DNA of 64,000 bases from Burkholderiaceae bacterium (GCA_018261955.1 JAGTRK010000006.1:62001-126000), one strand, 5' to 3'. Counted from the first letter of the stretch, positions 1 to 9,506 are shown. A program made the numbers and translations. Notes: generated by a model from the letters alone, not told the origin.

Positions 1-208
1 CAGCTTCGTCGTGATTGCCCTGTAACACAATCGCGCCCTGTGCTTGCATGGCTTGAATACGTTCAATCACCGCGGCGGGATGCGGCCCATAACCGACATA
101 GTCACCTAAAAAAGCAAATTGGGTCACACCCAAATCGTAGGCATGATCAATACACGCATTTAAGGCATCTATATTGGCATGAATATCGGACATCAATGCT
201 ATTTTCAT
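1..208 (-). CDS. Metallophosphoesterase, N-terminal part (runs off the window)
   Basis: The first 69 codons are present; the 3' part lies beyond base 1. The protein starts MKIALMSDIHAN and carries three hallmarks of calcineurin-like phosphoesterases: the D-x-H metal motif (SDIH), GDYVGYGPHP (the GD motif) and QGNHDEA (the GNH[DE] motif). These residues bind a dinuclear metal centre in the cytoplasm. The start is supported by a GGAG ribosome site just upstream. YfcE/MJ0936-type phosphodiesterases and diadenosine tetraphosphatase-like enzymes share this beginning, so the substrate cannot be named. The family is seen directly in the sequence; the specific role is not known. Confidence 0.85.
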   Translation of the reverse strand, partial: MKIALMSDIHANIDALNACIDHAYDLGVTQFAFLGDYVGYGPHPAAVIERIQAMQAQGAIVLQGNHDEA

Positions 209-293
209 ATGAACTCCATGTGATGATTTTGTTGTCATTCTCTAATCTAATATTGTCATTATTATTTGTGAGCAAAAGTTCACACGCTACAAC

Positions 294-329
294 GAAAAAG
301 ACGCACAAAAGATAAACTTTTGCGCGCCT
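294..329 (-). terminator. Rho-independent terminator of the MHS transporter/small-protein operon
   Basis: Read on the minus strand, a stem CGCGCAAAAG / CTTTTGTGCG (one G-U pair) with a short TTTAT loop is followed by TCTTTTT. It lies about 80 bases after the 47-codon gene, so it probably ends that transcript. Confidence 0.6.
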
Positions 330-407
330 TTAATCACGAGACAACCTGTAAAACCGTGTATCACTATTGAATGAGTTTCACCAAAATTCAGAGTGAACCC
401 TCAAAAA

Positions 408-551
408 TTATGGTTTTTTAGCAGGTTCAGCAGGCGCGTGTACCGCATCGGCTCCATGCTTTTCACCACCCATATCAACTTCGCCACCGTTCATCAAAGC
501 AAACATCGCCAAGCCAGCAAAGATAATAAAACCCACAACAACTTTCCACAT
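408..551 (-). CDS. Small single-pass membrane protein, 47 residues
   Basis: The ORF was found by reading the minus strand. ATG follows a GGAGAC ribosome site, the same ribosome site sequence that precedes the upstream transporter gene. The product begins MWKVVVGFIIFAGLAMFALM, one hydrophobic helix, followed by a short polar tail with the acidic/glycine patch NGGEVDMGGEKHGAD and a Pro/Ala/Lys end. It lies 91 bases after the MHS transporter and before a terminator, so co-transcription is likely. I do not recognise a named family. The length, topology and neighbour suggest a small transporter-associated protein, which is inference. The good ribosome site and protein-like composition make it more convincing than chance. 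Confidence 0.65.
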   Translation of the reverse strand: MWKVVVGFIIFAGLAMFALMNGGEVDMGGEKHGADAVHAPAEPAKKP

Positions 552-642
552 AATAGTCTCCAAATTTTACAAGTCAAAGTCAAGTGACCCCCACCTCAAA
601 GGTAAAAGCCACTTGGTACAACATCAAATATTCACCACACAA

Positions 643-2406
643 TCAATCACTCGCGTAGATGTCAACATCTTTGGTTTCTCTAATAAACAACATACCGATA
701 ATCAAAGTCATTAATGCAATGCCGATTGGGTAATACAAACCTTGGAACATATTACCGTATTGCGCCACCAATGCAAATGAAATCGTTGGTAACAAGCCAC
801 CAAACCAACCATTACCAATGTGGTATGGCAAAGACATTGATGTGTAGCGGATACGGGTCGGGAACAACTCAACCAACATCGCTGCAATCGGACCATAAAC
901 CATGGTCACCAAAATCATCAACCAGAACAACAATGCAACCAGCAATGGTTTGTTGATTTTAGCTGGGTCAGCTTTTGCAGGATAGCCCGCCGCTTTCAAC
1001 GCCGCACCCAAACGAGCCGAAACTACCGCATCTTTGGCTTTTGCTGGCACATCAAATGCTTTCACTGCTACGCCCGCAGCCGCAATCGCTTTGGCATCCG
1101 CAGGAGAGGCCGCAGTCAAATCAGCCACTTTTTTCTCTGCTGCTGCTTTACCCGCTACGATGTCCTCTGGCGTTACCGCAGTTGAGACCACAGTTTCACC
1201 GACTTTAATCACCGCTGGCGTACCTGCTGGCGCATCAATCCCATCATAACTCACAGACGCTTGCGCCAATTTTTGTTTGGCAATATCACAACTTGATGTG
1301 AATTTTTTGGTGCCTGTTGGGTTAAATTGGAATGAACATTCCGCTGGATCCGCCGTTACAGTCACTTTGCTGGATGCTTGCGCAGCCGCCAATGCTGGAT
1401 TGACCGCTTTGGTCATCATTTTAAACACTGGGATGGTGGTCACAACAGCCAACGCCAAACCCGCCATAATGACAGTTTTACGACCAATTTTATCAGACAA
1501 TTTACCAAAGACCACAAAAAATGGAGTACCGAGAACCAAAGCCGCTGCAATCATCAAGTTAGCCGTAGCACCATCCATTTTCAATTGTTGGGTCAAGAAA
1601 AATAAAGCATAGAACTGACCTGTGTACCAAACCACGCCTTGACCCGCAACCAAACCGAACAAAGCCAACAACACGATTTTGCCGTTTTTCCATTGACCGA
1701 AAGACTCTTTCAAAGGTGCTTTAGAGGTTTTGCCTTCTTCTTTCATCTTTTTGAATGCAGGTGATTCGTTCATTTGCAAACGAATCCACATAGACACACC
1801 CAACAACAAAATGGACAAGATGAATGGAACACGCCAGCCCCAGTCAGCGAACGCTTCTTCGCCCACCGCAGTACGCGTACCCAAAATCACCAGCAATGAC
1901 AAAAACAAACCCAAAGTCGCAGTGGTTTGAATCCAAGACGTGTATTCACCACGACGATTGGCAGGTGCATGCTCCGCCACATAAGTCGCCGCACCACCAT
2001 ACTCACCACCGAGTGCCAAACCTTGTAATAAGCGCAAACAAATCAAAATCACAGGAGCGGCCACGCCAATTGATGCGTAGTTAGGTAAAACACCCACAAT
2101 GAAGGTAGAAGCACCCATAATCAACATGGTGACCAAGAAGGTGTATTTACGACCAATCATATCACCCAAGCGACCGAACACCAATGCTCCAAATGGGCGA
2201 ACAATAAAGCCCGCGGCAAAAGCCAACAACGCGAAGATGAACGCAGAGCCTTCATCCAAGCCAGAGAAGAACTGTTTGGCAATAATTGCCGCCAAAGAAC
2301 CGTACAAATAAAAATCGTACCATTCAAATACCGTACCCAATGAAGATGAGAAAATGACTTTCTTTTCTTCAGCTGTCATTGGGGCATTTTCTTTAATAGT
2401 CGCCAT
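643..2406 (-). CDS. MHS-family (metabolite:H+ symporter) MFS transporter with periplasmic insert
   Basis: This is a 587-residue inner-membrane major facilitator of the MHS group (ProP/ShiA/KgtP relatives). Such proteins move small organic acids or zwitterions with protons. Visible marks are SSLGTVFEWYDFYLYG in helix 1, the loop GRLGDMIGRK between helices 2 and 3, the matching loop GKLSDKIGRK between helices 8 and 9, and FPTRIRYTSMSLPYHIGNGWFGG in the C-terminal half. Residues about 331-487 form an Ala/Lys-rich insert between helices 9 and 10, on the periplasmic side, with Cys357 and Cys373. This makes the protein about 150 residues longer than typical MHS members. The start MATIKEN was chosen over an upstream in-frame one because GGAGAC lies directly before it. 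A paralogue sits at 6.3-7.9 kb. The substrate is unknown. Confidence 0.88.
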   Translation of the reverse strand: MATIKENAPMTAEEKKVIFSSSLGTVFEWYDFYLYGSLAAIIAKQFFSGLDEGSAFIFALLAFAAGFIVRPFGALVFGRLGDMIGRKYTFLVTMLIMGASTFIVGVLPNYASIGVAAPVILICLRLLQGLALGGEYGGAATYVAEHAPANRRGEYTSWIQTTATLGLFLSLLVILGTRTAVGEEAFADWGWRVPFILSILLLGVSMWIRLQMNESPAFKKMKEEGKTSKAPLKESFGQWKNGKIVLLALFGLVAGQGVVWYTGQFYALFFLTQQLKMDGATANLMIAAALVLGTPFFVVFGKLSDKIGRKTVIMAGLALAVVTTIPVFKMMTKAVNPALAAAQASSKVTVTADPAECSFQFNPTGTKKFTSSCDIAKQKLAQASVSYDGIDAPAGTPAVIKVGETVVSTAVTPEDIVAGKAAAEKKVADLTAASPADAKAIAAAGVAVKAFDVPAKAKDAVVSARLGAALKAAGYPAKADPAKINKPLLVALLFWLMILVTMVYGPIAAMLVELFPTRIRYTSMSLPYHIGNGWFGGLLPTISFALVAQYGNMFQGLYYPIGIALMTLIIGMLFIRETKDVDIYASD

Positions 2407-2920
2407 AATAATAAGTCTCCAAATCATACTGTGAGCACCGCATCAAATGGCTATTGATGGTTATGGCAAATAAAAACACTTCTGGTATAGAGGTGTCGAT
2501 ACTTATCAGCACGCACCCGTTGCGGTGTCATGCAGTGTCTCACTTAATTAAAATAATAAACAACGCAACATCGAGGTTGCTTGCCTTCGTTTTGTAACGA
2601 TAAATTGCAGAAATTGTGTCAATTGAGTAAAAACAACAACTCAATTTCTATCAATTAGCCCCGAGCATACTGACTTCGCCTTACTCTTGGCTTACTATTC
2701 ACATCAATAATTTTAATAGTTCAAATATTTATTTAAACATTCCTTCAAAACAAGATGACACCGTCAGTTGACGCACTCAACATTCACAAAGCCACCTGCT
2801 AAAGCATGCTCTGTAAGCATTCCGTCAGACACTGAGGCTATGATGCATTTTGGGAGAACAGTGAGTGCAGCATTTGTTAACGAATTGATTCATCCTAAAA
2901 AATAAAACGATACCAAAATG
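2407..2920. other. Long intergenic stretch, no gene seen
   Basis: There is no convincing reading frame between the divergent MHS and DUF485-actP genes. The stretch should hold the MHS promoter on the minus strand. A weak plus-strand promoter-like pair, TTGCTT (2577-2582) and ATAAAT (about 2600), is present. It could feed a transcript ending at the hairpin at 2924-2971. Confidence 0.4.
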
Positions 2921-2923
2921 GAG

Positions 2924-2971
2924 ACGCAAACTTCTCGACCTAAATGGTTCGAGTGGTTTGCGTATTTTTTT
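2924..2971 (+). terminator. Terminator-like hairpin upstream of the DUF485-actP promoter
   Basis: ACGCAAAC (2924-2931) pairs with GTTTGCGT (2956-2963). An inner CTCGACC pairs with GGTTCGAG with one bulged base, and a run of T follows. It has the form of an intrinsic terminator but no plus-strand gene precedes it. Its right arm overlaps the -35 element of the next promoter, so it could instead be an operator. Confidence 0.5.
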
Positions 2972-2986
2972 GAGTGATTTTATAAT
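2958..2986 (+). promoter_or_regulatory. Sigma70-type promoter for DUF485-actP
   Basis: TTGCGT (2958-2963), a 17-base spacer and TATAAT (2981-2986) give a good promoter. A start near 2993 would leave a very short leader before the AAGGAG ribosome site and the ATG at 3010. Confidence 0.6.
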
Positions 2987-3009
2987 TTTTAAATAATAAG
3001 GAGTAAAAG

Positions 3010-3318
3010 ATGAGAGACGATTTAGTGGCTCAAATTAGTGCTTCGCCAACTTATCAAAAACTGGTGAAAACACGTTCTTCATACGGTTGGGTACTGACAG
3101 CCTTGATGATGATTGTGTATTACGGTTTTATTTTATTGGTGGCGTATGCAAAACCATTTATGGGTAGTCGCATCAGCCCAGACAGTGTGATTACTTGGGC
3201 AGTTCCAATTGGTTTATTCGTATTGGTCTTCACCATTGTCATTACAGGCATCTATGTGCGCCGTGCCAACGGTGAGTTTGATGACATGACCGAAAAACTG
3301 CGTAAAGAGGTGCAATAA
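3010..3318 (+). CDS. DUF485 inner-membrane protein, partner of the acetate permease
   Basis: The 102-residue protein has two hydrophobic helices (about residues 26-48 and 60-84). A short cytoplasmic N-terminus contains [16 protein letters not shown], typical of the DUF485/YjcH family. In many proteobacteria this gene sits directly before actP, and the same is true here: its stop codon overlaps the actP start (TAATG). That implies coupled translation and probably a physical or accessory role in solute:sodium symport, which is inferred from gene order. The start has a strong AAGGAG ribosome site. The family call is firm; the molecular function of DUF485 is not established. Confidence 0.9.
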   Translation: MRDDLVAQISASPTYQKLVKTRSSYGWVLTALMMIVYYGFILLVAYAKPFMGSRISPDSVITWAVPIGLFVLVFTIVITGIYVRRANGEFDDMTEKLRKEVQ

Positions 3319-5081
3319 TGAAAAAAACCAATCAATTACTTTTAGGTTTAATCTTAGCATCGGTTGGCACAGTCGCTTTAGCGGCAGGTGCTGACTTGGG
3401 TCAAGCAGAAAAGCAAGCAACCAACTGGACGGCCATCGGCATGTTTGTTGGCTTTGTCATCTTGACCATGTTTATCACCAAATGGGCAGCAGGTCGCACC
3501 AAATCAGCGGCGGACTTCTACACCGGTGGTGGTGGTATCACAGGTTTTCAAAATGGTTTGGCGATTGCAGGTGACTATATGTCAGCGGCATCGTTCCTCG
3601 GTATTTCTGCTGCGGTGATGGCAAATGGCTATGACGGCTTGATTTATTCAATTGGCTTCTTGGTCGGCTGGCCAGTCATCACATTCTTGATGGCTGAACG
3701 TTTGCGTAATTTGGGTCAATTCACCTTCGCTGACGTAGCAGCGTATCGCTACGAGCAAAAACCTGTGCGTACATTCGCTGCAATTTCGACTTTGGTCGTG
3801 GTGGCGTTTTATCTGATTGCACAAATGGTCGGCGCAGGTCAATTGATTAAACTGTTGTTCGGTATGGAATACATCTATGCGGTCGTGATTGTCGGCGCGT
3901 TGATGATGGTTTATGTACTGTTCGGCGGTATGTCAGCGACCACTTGGGTGCAAATCATTAAAGCGTGCTTATTGCTCGCGGGTGCGTCATTCATGGGCTT
4001 TATGGTGCTGTACAAATTCGGTTTCTCACCAGAAGCGATGTTTAGCAAAGCAATTGAAATCAAATCCATGTTGGCTCAAAAAGCATTGGTGGCTGAAGCA
4101 CTCAAAGCCAACCCTGCTGCTGATCCAGTTGCCACGGCCGCTGCTGCTGCAGGTGCTGCCGCTACCAAAGGTTTTTCAATCATGGGTCCCGGTGGTTTTG
4201 TCAAAGACCCGATTTCTGCAATTTCATTTGGTATCGCTTTGATGTTTGGTACTGCGGGTTTGCCACACATCATGATGCGTTTTTTCACTGTACCTAATGC
4301 CAAAGAAGCACGTAAATCGGTATTTTGGGCAACCACTTGGATTGGCTATTTCTACATCTTAACCTTCTTGATTGGTTTCGGTGCGATTACCTTCGTATTG
4401 ACAGATCCTCAATTTTTAGATGCCAAAGGCGCGCTCAAAGGTGGTGGCAACATGGCTGCGATTCACTTGGCAAATGCTGTGGGTGGCAACGTGTTCTTGG
4501 GCTTCATCTCCGCTGTGGCATTCGCAACCATTTTGGCGGTTGTGGCTGGTTTGACCTTGTCAGGTGCATCTGCGGTATCGCATGACCTGTACGCATCGGT
4601 CATCAAAAAAGGCAAAGCCGACAGCGCGACTGAGTTGAAAATCTCTAAAATCACCACTGTCGTTTTGGGTATTGTTGCGGTCATCTTGGGGATTGCCTTT
4701 GAAAAGCAAAACATCGCTTTCATGGTATCCCTCGCCTTCGCGATTGCTGCTTCTGCGAACTTCCCAGTGTTGTTCATGTCTGTGTTGTGGAAAGACTGTA
4801 CCACTCGTGGCGCGACCATCGGTGGTTATATTGGCTTGATTACTGCTGTGGCGTTAACCGTGTTATCTAAATCGGTTTGGGTGGATGTATTCCACAATGC
4901 CAAAGAAATCTTCCCATACACATCACCTGCATTGTTCTCTATGGTGTTGGCATTCGTAGCCATTTGGTTCTTCTCAATTACTGATAAGAGCGCACGTGCT
5001 GCAGTTGACCGCGCTGGCTTCCCTGCTCAGAAAGTTCGTTCTGAAACAGGTATTGGTGCATCAGGTGTGTCTGGTCACTAA
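3318..5081 (+). CDS. actP: Cation/acetate symporter, SSS family
   Basis: This 587-residue sodium:solute symporter takes up acetate and similar short monocarboxylates. It begins with a signal-like hydrophobic segment ([24 protein letters not shown]), as ActP proteins do. Family marks include [41 protein letters not shown] and [29 protein letters not shown]. An Ala-rich loop near residues 250-285 ([18 protein letters not shown]) is longer than in E. coli ActP. A strong terminator follows. No acetyl-CoA synthetase gene lies next to it, unlike the E. coli acs-yjcH-actP operon. Pyruvate- or lactate-directed relatives exist, so the exact substrate is inferred. Confidence 0.9.
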   Translation: MKKTNQLLLGLILASVGTVALAAGADLGQAEKQATNWTAIGMFVGFVILTMFITKWAAGRTKSAADFYTGGGGITGFQNGLAIAGDYMSAASFLGISAAVMANGYDGLIYSIGFLVGWPVITFLMAERLRNLGQFTFADVAAYRYEQKPVRTFAAISTLVVVAFYLIAQMVGAGQLIKLLFGMEYIYAVVIVGALMMVYVLFGGMSATTWVQIIKACLLLAGASFMGFMVLYKFGFSPEAMFSKAIEIKSMLAQKALVAEALKANPAADPVATAAAAAGAAATKGFSIMGPGGFVKDPISAISFGIALMFGTAGLPHIMMRFFTVPNAKEARKSVFWATTWIGYFYILTFLIGFGAITFVLTDPQFLDAKGALKGGGNMAAIHLANAVGGNVFLGFISAVAFATILAVVAGLTLSGASAVSHDLYASVIKKGKADSATELKISKITTVVLGIVAVILGIAFEKQNIAFMVSLAFAIAASANFPVLFMSVLWKDCTTRGATIGGYIGLITAVALTVLSKSVWVDVFHNAKEIFPYTSPALFSMVLAFVAIWFFSITDKSARAAVDRAGFPAQKVRSETGIGASGVSGH

Positions 5082-5114
5082 ATCGGTTTGATGTGATTCG
5101 TTACTCAACCTGAT

Positions 5115-5145
5115 AAAAAGCCCCAGTTCATTCTGGGGCTTTTTT
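5115..5145 (+). terminator. Rho-independent terminator after actP
   Basis: AGCCCCAG and CTGGGGCT form a stem followed by TTTTTT, with A residues on the 5' side. Confidence 0.85.
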
Positions 5146-5326
5146 GCGTCTGCAACAATACATCTATTTCTTTCAAACGCTTTTGTATAGTCCTCTTAAT
5201 AATCTGATGTCTTTGCAGGCTTGACCCACAATCTATTTTTGCAAGGGATGTTGTTCATCACGACATGACGAATTAATCAGTACAGTCACCATAGGCAAAC
5301 AACGCACAATTCTTCATCAGCAGAGC

Positions 5327-5352
5327 AAAAAAACAGGCGCAACCCGCGCCTA
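5327..5352 (-). terminator. Rho-independent terminator after uppP
   Basis: On the minus strand AGGCGC and GCGCCT form a stem closed by a five-base loop and followed by GTTTTTTT, about 25 bases beyond the uppP stop codon. Confidence 0.75.
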
Positions 5353-5374
5353 TTCCTCTCAAATTGAAACTTTT

Positions 5375-6241
5375 TTACCAAGTCATCCAACCCATTGCAT
5401 ACGTCAATAAAATCAGCACACCAAACACAATTCGATACCATGCAAAACCGATAAAATTGTGATTGCTGACAAACCGAAGCAACCAACGCACACACACAAA
5501 CGCACTGACTAAAGCAAAAACAAAACCCAACGAAAACAACACCACCATATCACTGCCCGTTAAATTCATCGCCACGCCATTGTGGACAAACGCTTTGGAC
5601 ATATGGCGCATATCCCACAAACCTTTAACACACGCAATAAATAAAACGGGCATCGCGAGAAAAAACGAAAAATACGTCGCCACCTGACGTGACAAGCCAA
5701 AAAACATCCCGCCGATAATCGTTGCGCCTGAGCGTGAAGTTCCTGGAAACAACACCGCCAGCGTTTGAGCCAATCCAACTTTAAGCGCATCCATTGAACT
5801 CAAATCCTCCAACTGAACCACACGTGCCTGATGATGAACCTGACGACGCTCTGCCCAGTAAATGATTACACCACCCACAATAAACGCCAATGCCACGGCA
5901 ATAGGATTAAACAACACGGCTTTGATGTGTTTGCCAAACACCGCTGCCAACACCAATACTGGCAAAGTTGCAATTACAATATTCAAAACAAACTGAATCG
6001 CTTCGCGCTCACGGCGCAGTACACCACCGACCACACCCGTAATACGTTCACGAAACTCCCACATCACCGCGATAATCGCACCAAATTGTATCGCTACTTC
6101 AAAGGAATCCCAAAACTCACCTTTAAGCCCCAAAAACGACTGTGCGACAATCAAATGCCCCGTGCTGGAAATCGGCAAAAACTCGGTCAAACCCTCAACA
6201 ACGCCTAAAATAGCCGCTTTCAACATCAAAATAAAATTCAT
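5375..6241 (-). CDS. uppP: Undecaprenyl-diphosphatase
   Basis: UppP (BacA) removes a phosphate from undecaprenyl diphosphate so that the lipid carrier of peptidoglycan and other envelope polymers can be reused. High dosage of it gives bacitracin resistance. The first signature [15 protein letters not shown] is complete near residues 16-30. The second conserved region, [20 protein letters not shown], is also complete and lies mid-protein. Several hydrophobic helices fit an integral membrane enzyme. Length is 288 residues from the ATG at 6241; a TTG two codons earlier is possible but less likely. It sits 21 bases after the second MHS transporter on the same strand, so the two may share a transcript, an odd functional pairing. 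Confidence 0.95.
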   Translation of the reverse strand: MNFILMLKAAILGVVEGLTEFLPISSTGHLIVAQSFLGLKGEFWDSFEVAIQFGAIIAVMWEFRERITGVVGGVLRREREAIQFVLNIVIATLPVLVLAAVFGKHIKAVLFNPIAVALAFIVGGVIIYWAERRQVHHQARVVQLEDLSSMDALKVGLAQTLAVLFPGTSRSGATIIGGMFFGLSRQVATYFSFFLAMPVLFIACVKGLWDMRHMSKAFVHNGVAMNLTGSDMVVLFSLGFVFALVSAFVCVRWLLRFVSNHNFIGFAWYRIVFGVLILLTYAMGWMTW

Positions 6242-6262
6242 TATCAACCTTAGTCAAAATAA

Positions 6263-7897
6263 TTAAACCTCTTTACCCACTTCAGATTTGGGCAAATATA
6301 CCAACAAAGCAATCACAGCCGCAAAAAAAGCGATGCCAATCGGATACCACAAACCAAAATACACATCGCCCGTCGCTGCCACCATCGCAAACGCCAGCGT
6401 GGGCAAAATCCCGCCAAACCAACCATTGCCAATATGATAGGGTAAGGACATTGAGGTATAACGAATCCGCGTCGGAAAAATATCCACCAATAACGCCACC
6501 ATCGGCCCATACACCATCGCCGCCAGTACCAAAAGCACCCACAGCAAAAACACCACCATCGGTTGATTGACACGCGCCACATCGGCTTTTAGGGGATAGC
6601 CCGCGCGCTCAAGCGCCGCCGTGACATTGCGCTTAAACAACACACTGTTTTGCCGCGCATCCAATTGCCCACCCTCATACGCCTCGACCACCTCACGACC
6701 CACTTGAATTTGTGCCACCATGCCTGCTGGAGCGGCTTCATTGCTGTACGCCACGCCTGATTGCGATAAAAATGCCTTGGCAATGTCACATGATTGGACA
6801 TTGCGCCCAGTGGTATTGAGCAAATTGAACTGGAATGAGCAACGCGCAGGATCAGCAAAAACCACCACAGGTGCGCGTTCTTGCGCCGATTGCAATGCGG
6901 GGTTGACGCTGTAACCCAAGCCCTTAAACAAAGGAATGAACAGGATGGCCGACAAAATACAGCCTGTAATCATAATCGGTCTGCGCCCGATTTTATCGGA
7001 CAAAGATGCGAAAAATATGAATGTGGGCATGGCTAAAATCAACGCCAGTATCATCAAAAACTGCGCTTGCTGAGTGGGCAACTTTAAACTTTGGGTCAAG
7101 AAAAACAAAGCATAAAAATGACTGGTGTACCAAATCACACCCTGCCCTGCACACAAGCCGAGCATCATTGCCAAAACTTTGCGCAAATTAGACCAACGCG
7201 CGAATGAATCACGCAAAGGTTGTGCCGTCACCAAGCCATCGGCTTTGAGTTGTACAAACAACGGCGACTCATCCAATTGCATGCGCAACCAAATCGAAAA
7301 TCCGAGCAACAACATCGAAGCCAAAAAGGGAATGCGCCAACCCCAAGCAGCAAACGCATCCTCACCAATCAAGCCCCGCACGCCAGCGGTGACCATGAGC
7401 GAGAAAAACAAACCGAGACTCGCTGTCAGTTGTACCCAACCCGTATAGCGTCCGAGCTGCCCCGCGGGCGCGTGCTCGGCGACATACGTTGCCGCGCCAC
7501 CATACTCACCACCCAAAGCCAAACCTTGCAACAGACGCAAGGCAATCAAGATGATGGGAGCGGCGACACCGATGGACTCATACGTGGGCAATAAACCGAT
7601 GATAAACGTCGATAAACCCATGATTAAAATGGTGACCAAAAACGTGTGCTTGCGCCCGACCATATCGCCCAATCGACCGAAAAACAGCGCGCCGAAAGGA
7701 CGCACCACAAAGCCCACCGCAAACAACATCAAGGTGACGATAAAATCTGCAGTCGGATTGTAGCCTGATAAAAAATGCCGCCCTAAAATCGATGCCAAAG
7801 TACCGTACAAATAAAAGTCATACCACTCAAACGCCGTACCAAGTGAGGAGGCGAAAATGATTTTCTTGTGGTAGGAGGGCATGGGCGGATGGCGCAC
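6263..7897 (-). CDS. Second MHS-family MFS transporter, paralogue with the same periplasmic insert
   Basis: This 544-residue relative of the transporter at 0.6-2.4 kb has near-identical landmarks: SSLGTAFEWYDFYLYG, GRLGDMVGRK, SLSDKIGRR and FPTRIRYTSMSLPYHIGNGWFGG. It also carries an insert between helices 9 and 10 (about residues 328-442). The cysteine motif is conserved (ARCSFQFN and QSCDIAK, Cys353 and Cys370), but the Ala/Lys-rich stretch of the first copy is missing. The start used is a GTG with no clear ribosome site; an ATG five codons later is an alternative. The pair probably arose by duplication and diverged in substrate. I infer uptake of a small organic acid or similar solute; the substrate is unknown. 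Confidence 0.88.
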   Translation of the reverse strand: MRHPPMPSYHKKIIFASSLGTAFEWYDFYLYGTLASILGRHFLSGYNPTADFIVTLMLFAVGFVVRPFGALFFGRLGDMVGRKHTFLVTILIMGLSTFIIGLLPTYESIGVAAPIILIALRLLQGLALGGEYGGAATYVAEHAPAGQLGRYTGWVQLTASLGLFFSLMVTAGVRGLIGEDAFAAWGWRIPFLASMLLLGFSIWLRMQLDESPLFVQLKADGLVTAQPLRDSFARWSNLRKVLAMMLGLCAGQGVIWYTSHFYALFFLTQSLKLPTQQAQFLMILALILAMPTFIFFASLSDKIGRRPIMITGCILSAILFIPLFKGLGYSVNPALQSAQERAPVVVFADPARCSFQFNLLNTTGRNVQSCDIAKAFLSQSGVAYSNEAAPAGMVAQIQVGREVVEAYEGGQLDARQNSVLFKRNVTAALERAGYPLKADVARVNQPMVVFLLWVLLVLAAMVYGPMVALLVDIFPTRIRYTSMSLPYHIGNGWFGGILPTLAFAMVAATGDVYFGLWYPIGIAFFAAVIALLVYLPKSEVGKEV

Positions 7898-8019
7898 GGC
7901 GGTATCGAGTCAAATGAAAGTGGGCGTATATTACCATACTGCCCCCAACAAAAGCACGTCGTGCAACCTGAACAACAACCCGAATAACAGCGCAACAATG
8001 AGCCGTTGCGTGCGTAGAA

Positions 8020-9357
8020 TTAGGTGGGAAAAGTCACGACAAATCTCGTTCCCTGCTCAGGCGATGGTGCCAATTTGGATTCGATTTTCAAAGTCGCATG
8101 GTGGCGAATCAATACGTGTTTGACAATCGCCAATCCCAAACCTGTGCCTTTGGTGGCGCGCGATTGCGCGGTGTTGACGCGATAAAAACGCTCCGTCAGG
8201 CGTGGAATGTGCTCGGAAGCAATGCCCAAACCCGTGTCACGCACAGTGAGTGTGGGTTGTTGCTCGGCATTTAACTGCCATGTCAGATAAATATCGCCGC
8301 CCTCGGGTGTATAGCGCACAGCGTTGGACAGCAGATTGCTCACTACGCTGGCAATTTCCTGCTCACTGCCTTTGATGTTAATCGGTGCAATCTCTGCGTG
8401 TATCTGATGCCGCCCTGCCGACAAAGCCTGCGCACTTTGAATTTGTTGATTGAGCAGTGAGGGCATGACGATATTTTGTGCGTCCACGTGTACATCCGAC
8501 TCGAGTCGAGACAGCATCAGCATGTCTTGAATCAAAACCGTCATGCGCTCGGCTTGATGGCGCATCAAATCAATTTGCTTGACGCGCTCATTCATCGGCA
8601 TATTCGGCTCGTCCTGTGCGTGCTCCAAAAACCCACTGATGACGGTCAAAGGCGTGCGCAACTCATGCGAAGCATTGGCAATAAAATCCCTGCGCATCGC
8701 ATCCACGCGTTCGGTTTCAGTGATGTCGCGACTGACCAAAATCATGCGCTCATCCTCAAAGTCAATCAACAAAACTTCAAGGTGTTTATTGCCTAAAAGC
8801 ATTTTGAATGGTGCATCGTATTGATGTTGTTGCACACACTGTGCGAGCAGCGGTTCGCGCACAATATTCATCAAGCGCGTACCCAAGTCGCGCTGTAAAT
8901 TCAGCGAAAAATGTCGCTCTGCGACAGGATTGGCCCACTCGATTTGCGTGGACTTGTCCATAATCACCACGCCATCGGGCAAGTGGCGCATGGTGTTTTG
9001 AAAACGCGCCAACCATTCAGCCAGTTGTGCTTCGTTCTTTTCATCGGCGCGCCGCAGGGCATACAGTTTGGCAAAAATATCCGTCCACACGCCGTGACCT
9101 GAGGGGACATTTTTACTGGTGGGGTGCGAAAGCCACAGCGCGAATAATTTGAGTTCACGGTAATGCGCCGACAATTGCCACAGCAAAAACGCAATCACCA
9201 ACGCCAAACCCACCCAGGCGGGTAAAAAATACGACAATCCCACCACCAAGATTGTCAGCACCACCGCAGGTACAGTGGCTGAACGAATGAATGAGACTTC
9301 TTGATAGGCGGTGTTGTGGGTAATGGGTGCAGCGTCTGTGGGCATTTCTGAGTTCAT
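8020..9357 (-). CDS. phoR: Phosphate regulon sensor histidine kinase
   Basis: PhoR senses phosphate status through the Pst transporter and PhoU, and phosphorylates PhoB. The 445 residues hold two N-terminal membrane helices (about 28-60), a linker, a PAS-like domain (HLPDGVVIMDKSTQIEWANPVAERHF, about 125-150), and a dimerisation/phosphoacceptor region FIANASHELRTPL with His231. The kinase core follows, with N-box SNLLSNAVRYTPEGG, DTGLGIA and GTGLGLAIVKH. It is the last gene of the pst-pho run, but 149 bases containing a hairpin repeat separate it from phoB. That could lower or uncouple its expression. Call made from domain order and location. Confidence 0.95.
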   Translation of the reverse strand: MNSEMPTDAAPITHNTAYQEVSFIRSATVPAVVLTILVVGLSYFLPAWVGLALVIAFLLWQLSAHYRELKLFALWLSHPTSKNVPSGHGVWTDIFAKLYALRRADEKNEAQLAEWLARFQNTMRHLPDGVVIMDKSTQIEWANPVAERHFSLNLQRDLGTRLMNIVREPLLAQCVQQHQYDAPFKMLLGNKHLEVLLIDFEDERMILVSRDITETERVDAMRRDFIANASHELRTPLTVISGFLEHAQDEPNMPMNERVKQIDLMRHQAERMTVLIQDMLMLSRLESDVHVDAQNIVMPSLLNQQIQSAQALSAGRHQIHAEIAPINIKGSEQEIASVVSNLLSNAVRYTPEGGDIYLTWQLNAEQQPTLTVRDTGLGIASEHIPRLTERFYRVNTAQSRATKGTGLGLAIVKHVLIRHHATLKIESKLAPSPEQGTRFVVTFPT

Positions 9358-9375
9358 TTTATTGTATCCGTGGTC

Positions 9376-9477
9376 ATTGCAAACGGTGCTTCATCTGTGA
9401 AGCAATCCATACCGCCTCAAACAATTTAGTACCGATGGATTGCTTCGCGCAACATCCACTCGCAATCACAGTATCGG
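9376..9477. repeat. Dispersed palindromic repeat (family A) between phoB and phoR
   Basis: The core is GAAGCAATCCAT (9399-9410) and its exact reverse complement ATGGATTGCTTC (9435-9446), flanked by CATTGC-type and CTCGCAAT-type ends. It is a diverged copy of the elements at 20888-20999 and 43107-43219. Confidence 0.7.
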
Positions 9478-9506
9478 TTGATTGCCTTCGCATGGCAAAT
9501 GATACC

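Noticed and set aside
40-315. Plus-strand frame over the metallophosphoesterase start
   Set aside because: The minus strand carries the D-x-H, GD and GNHD motifs and a ribosome site; the plus frame has none.
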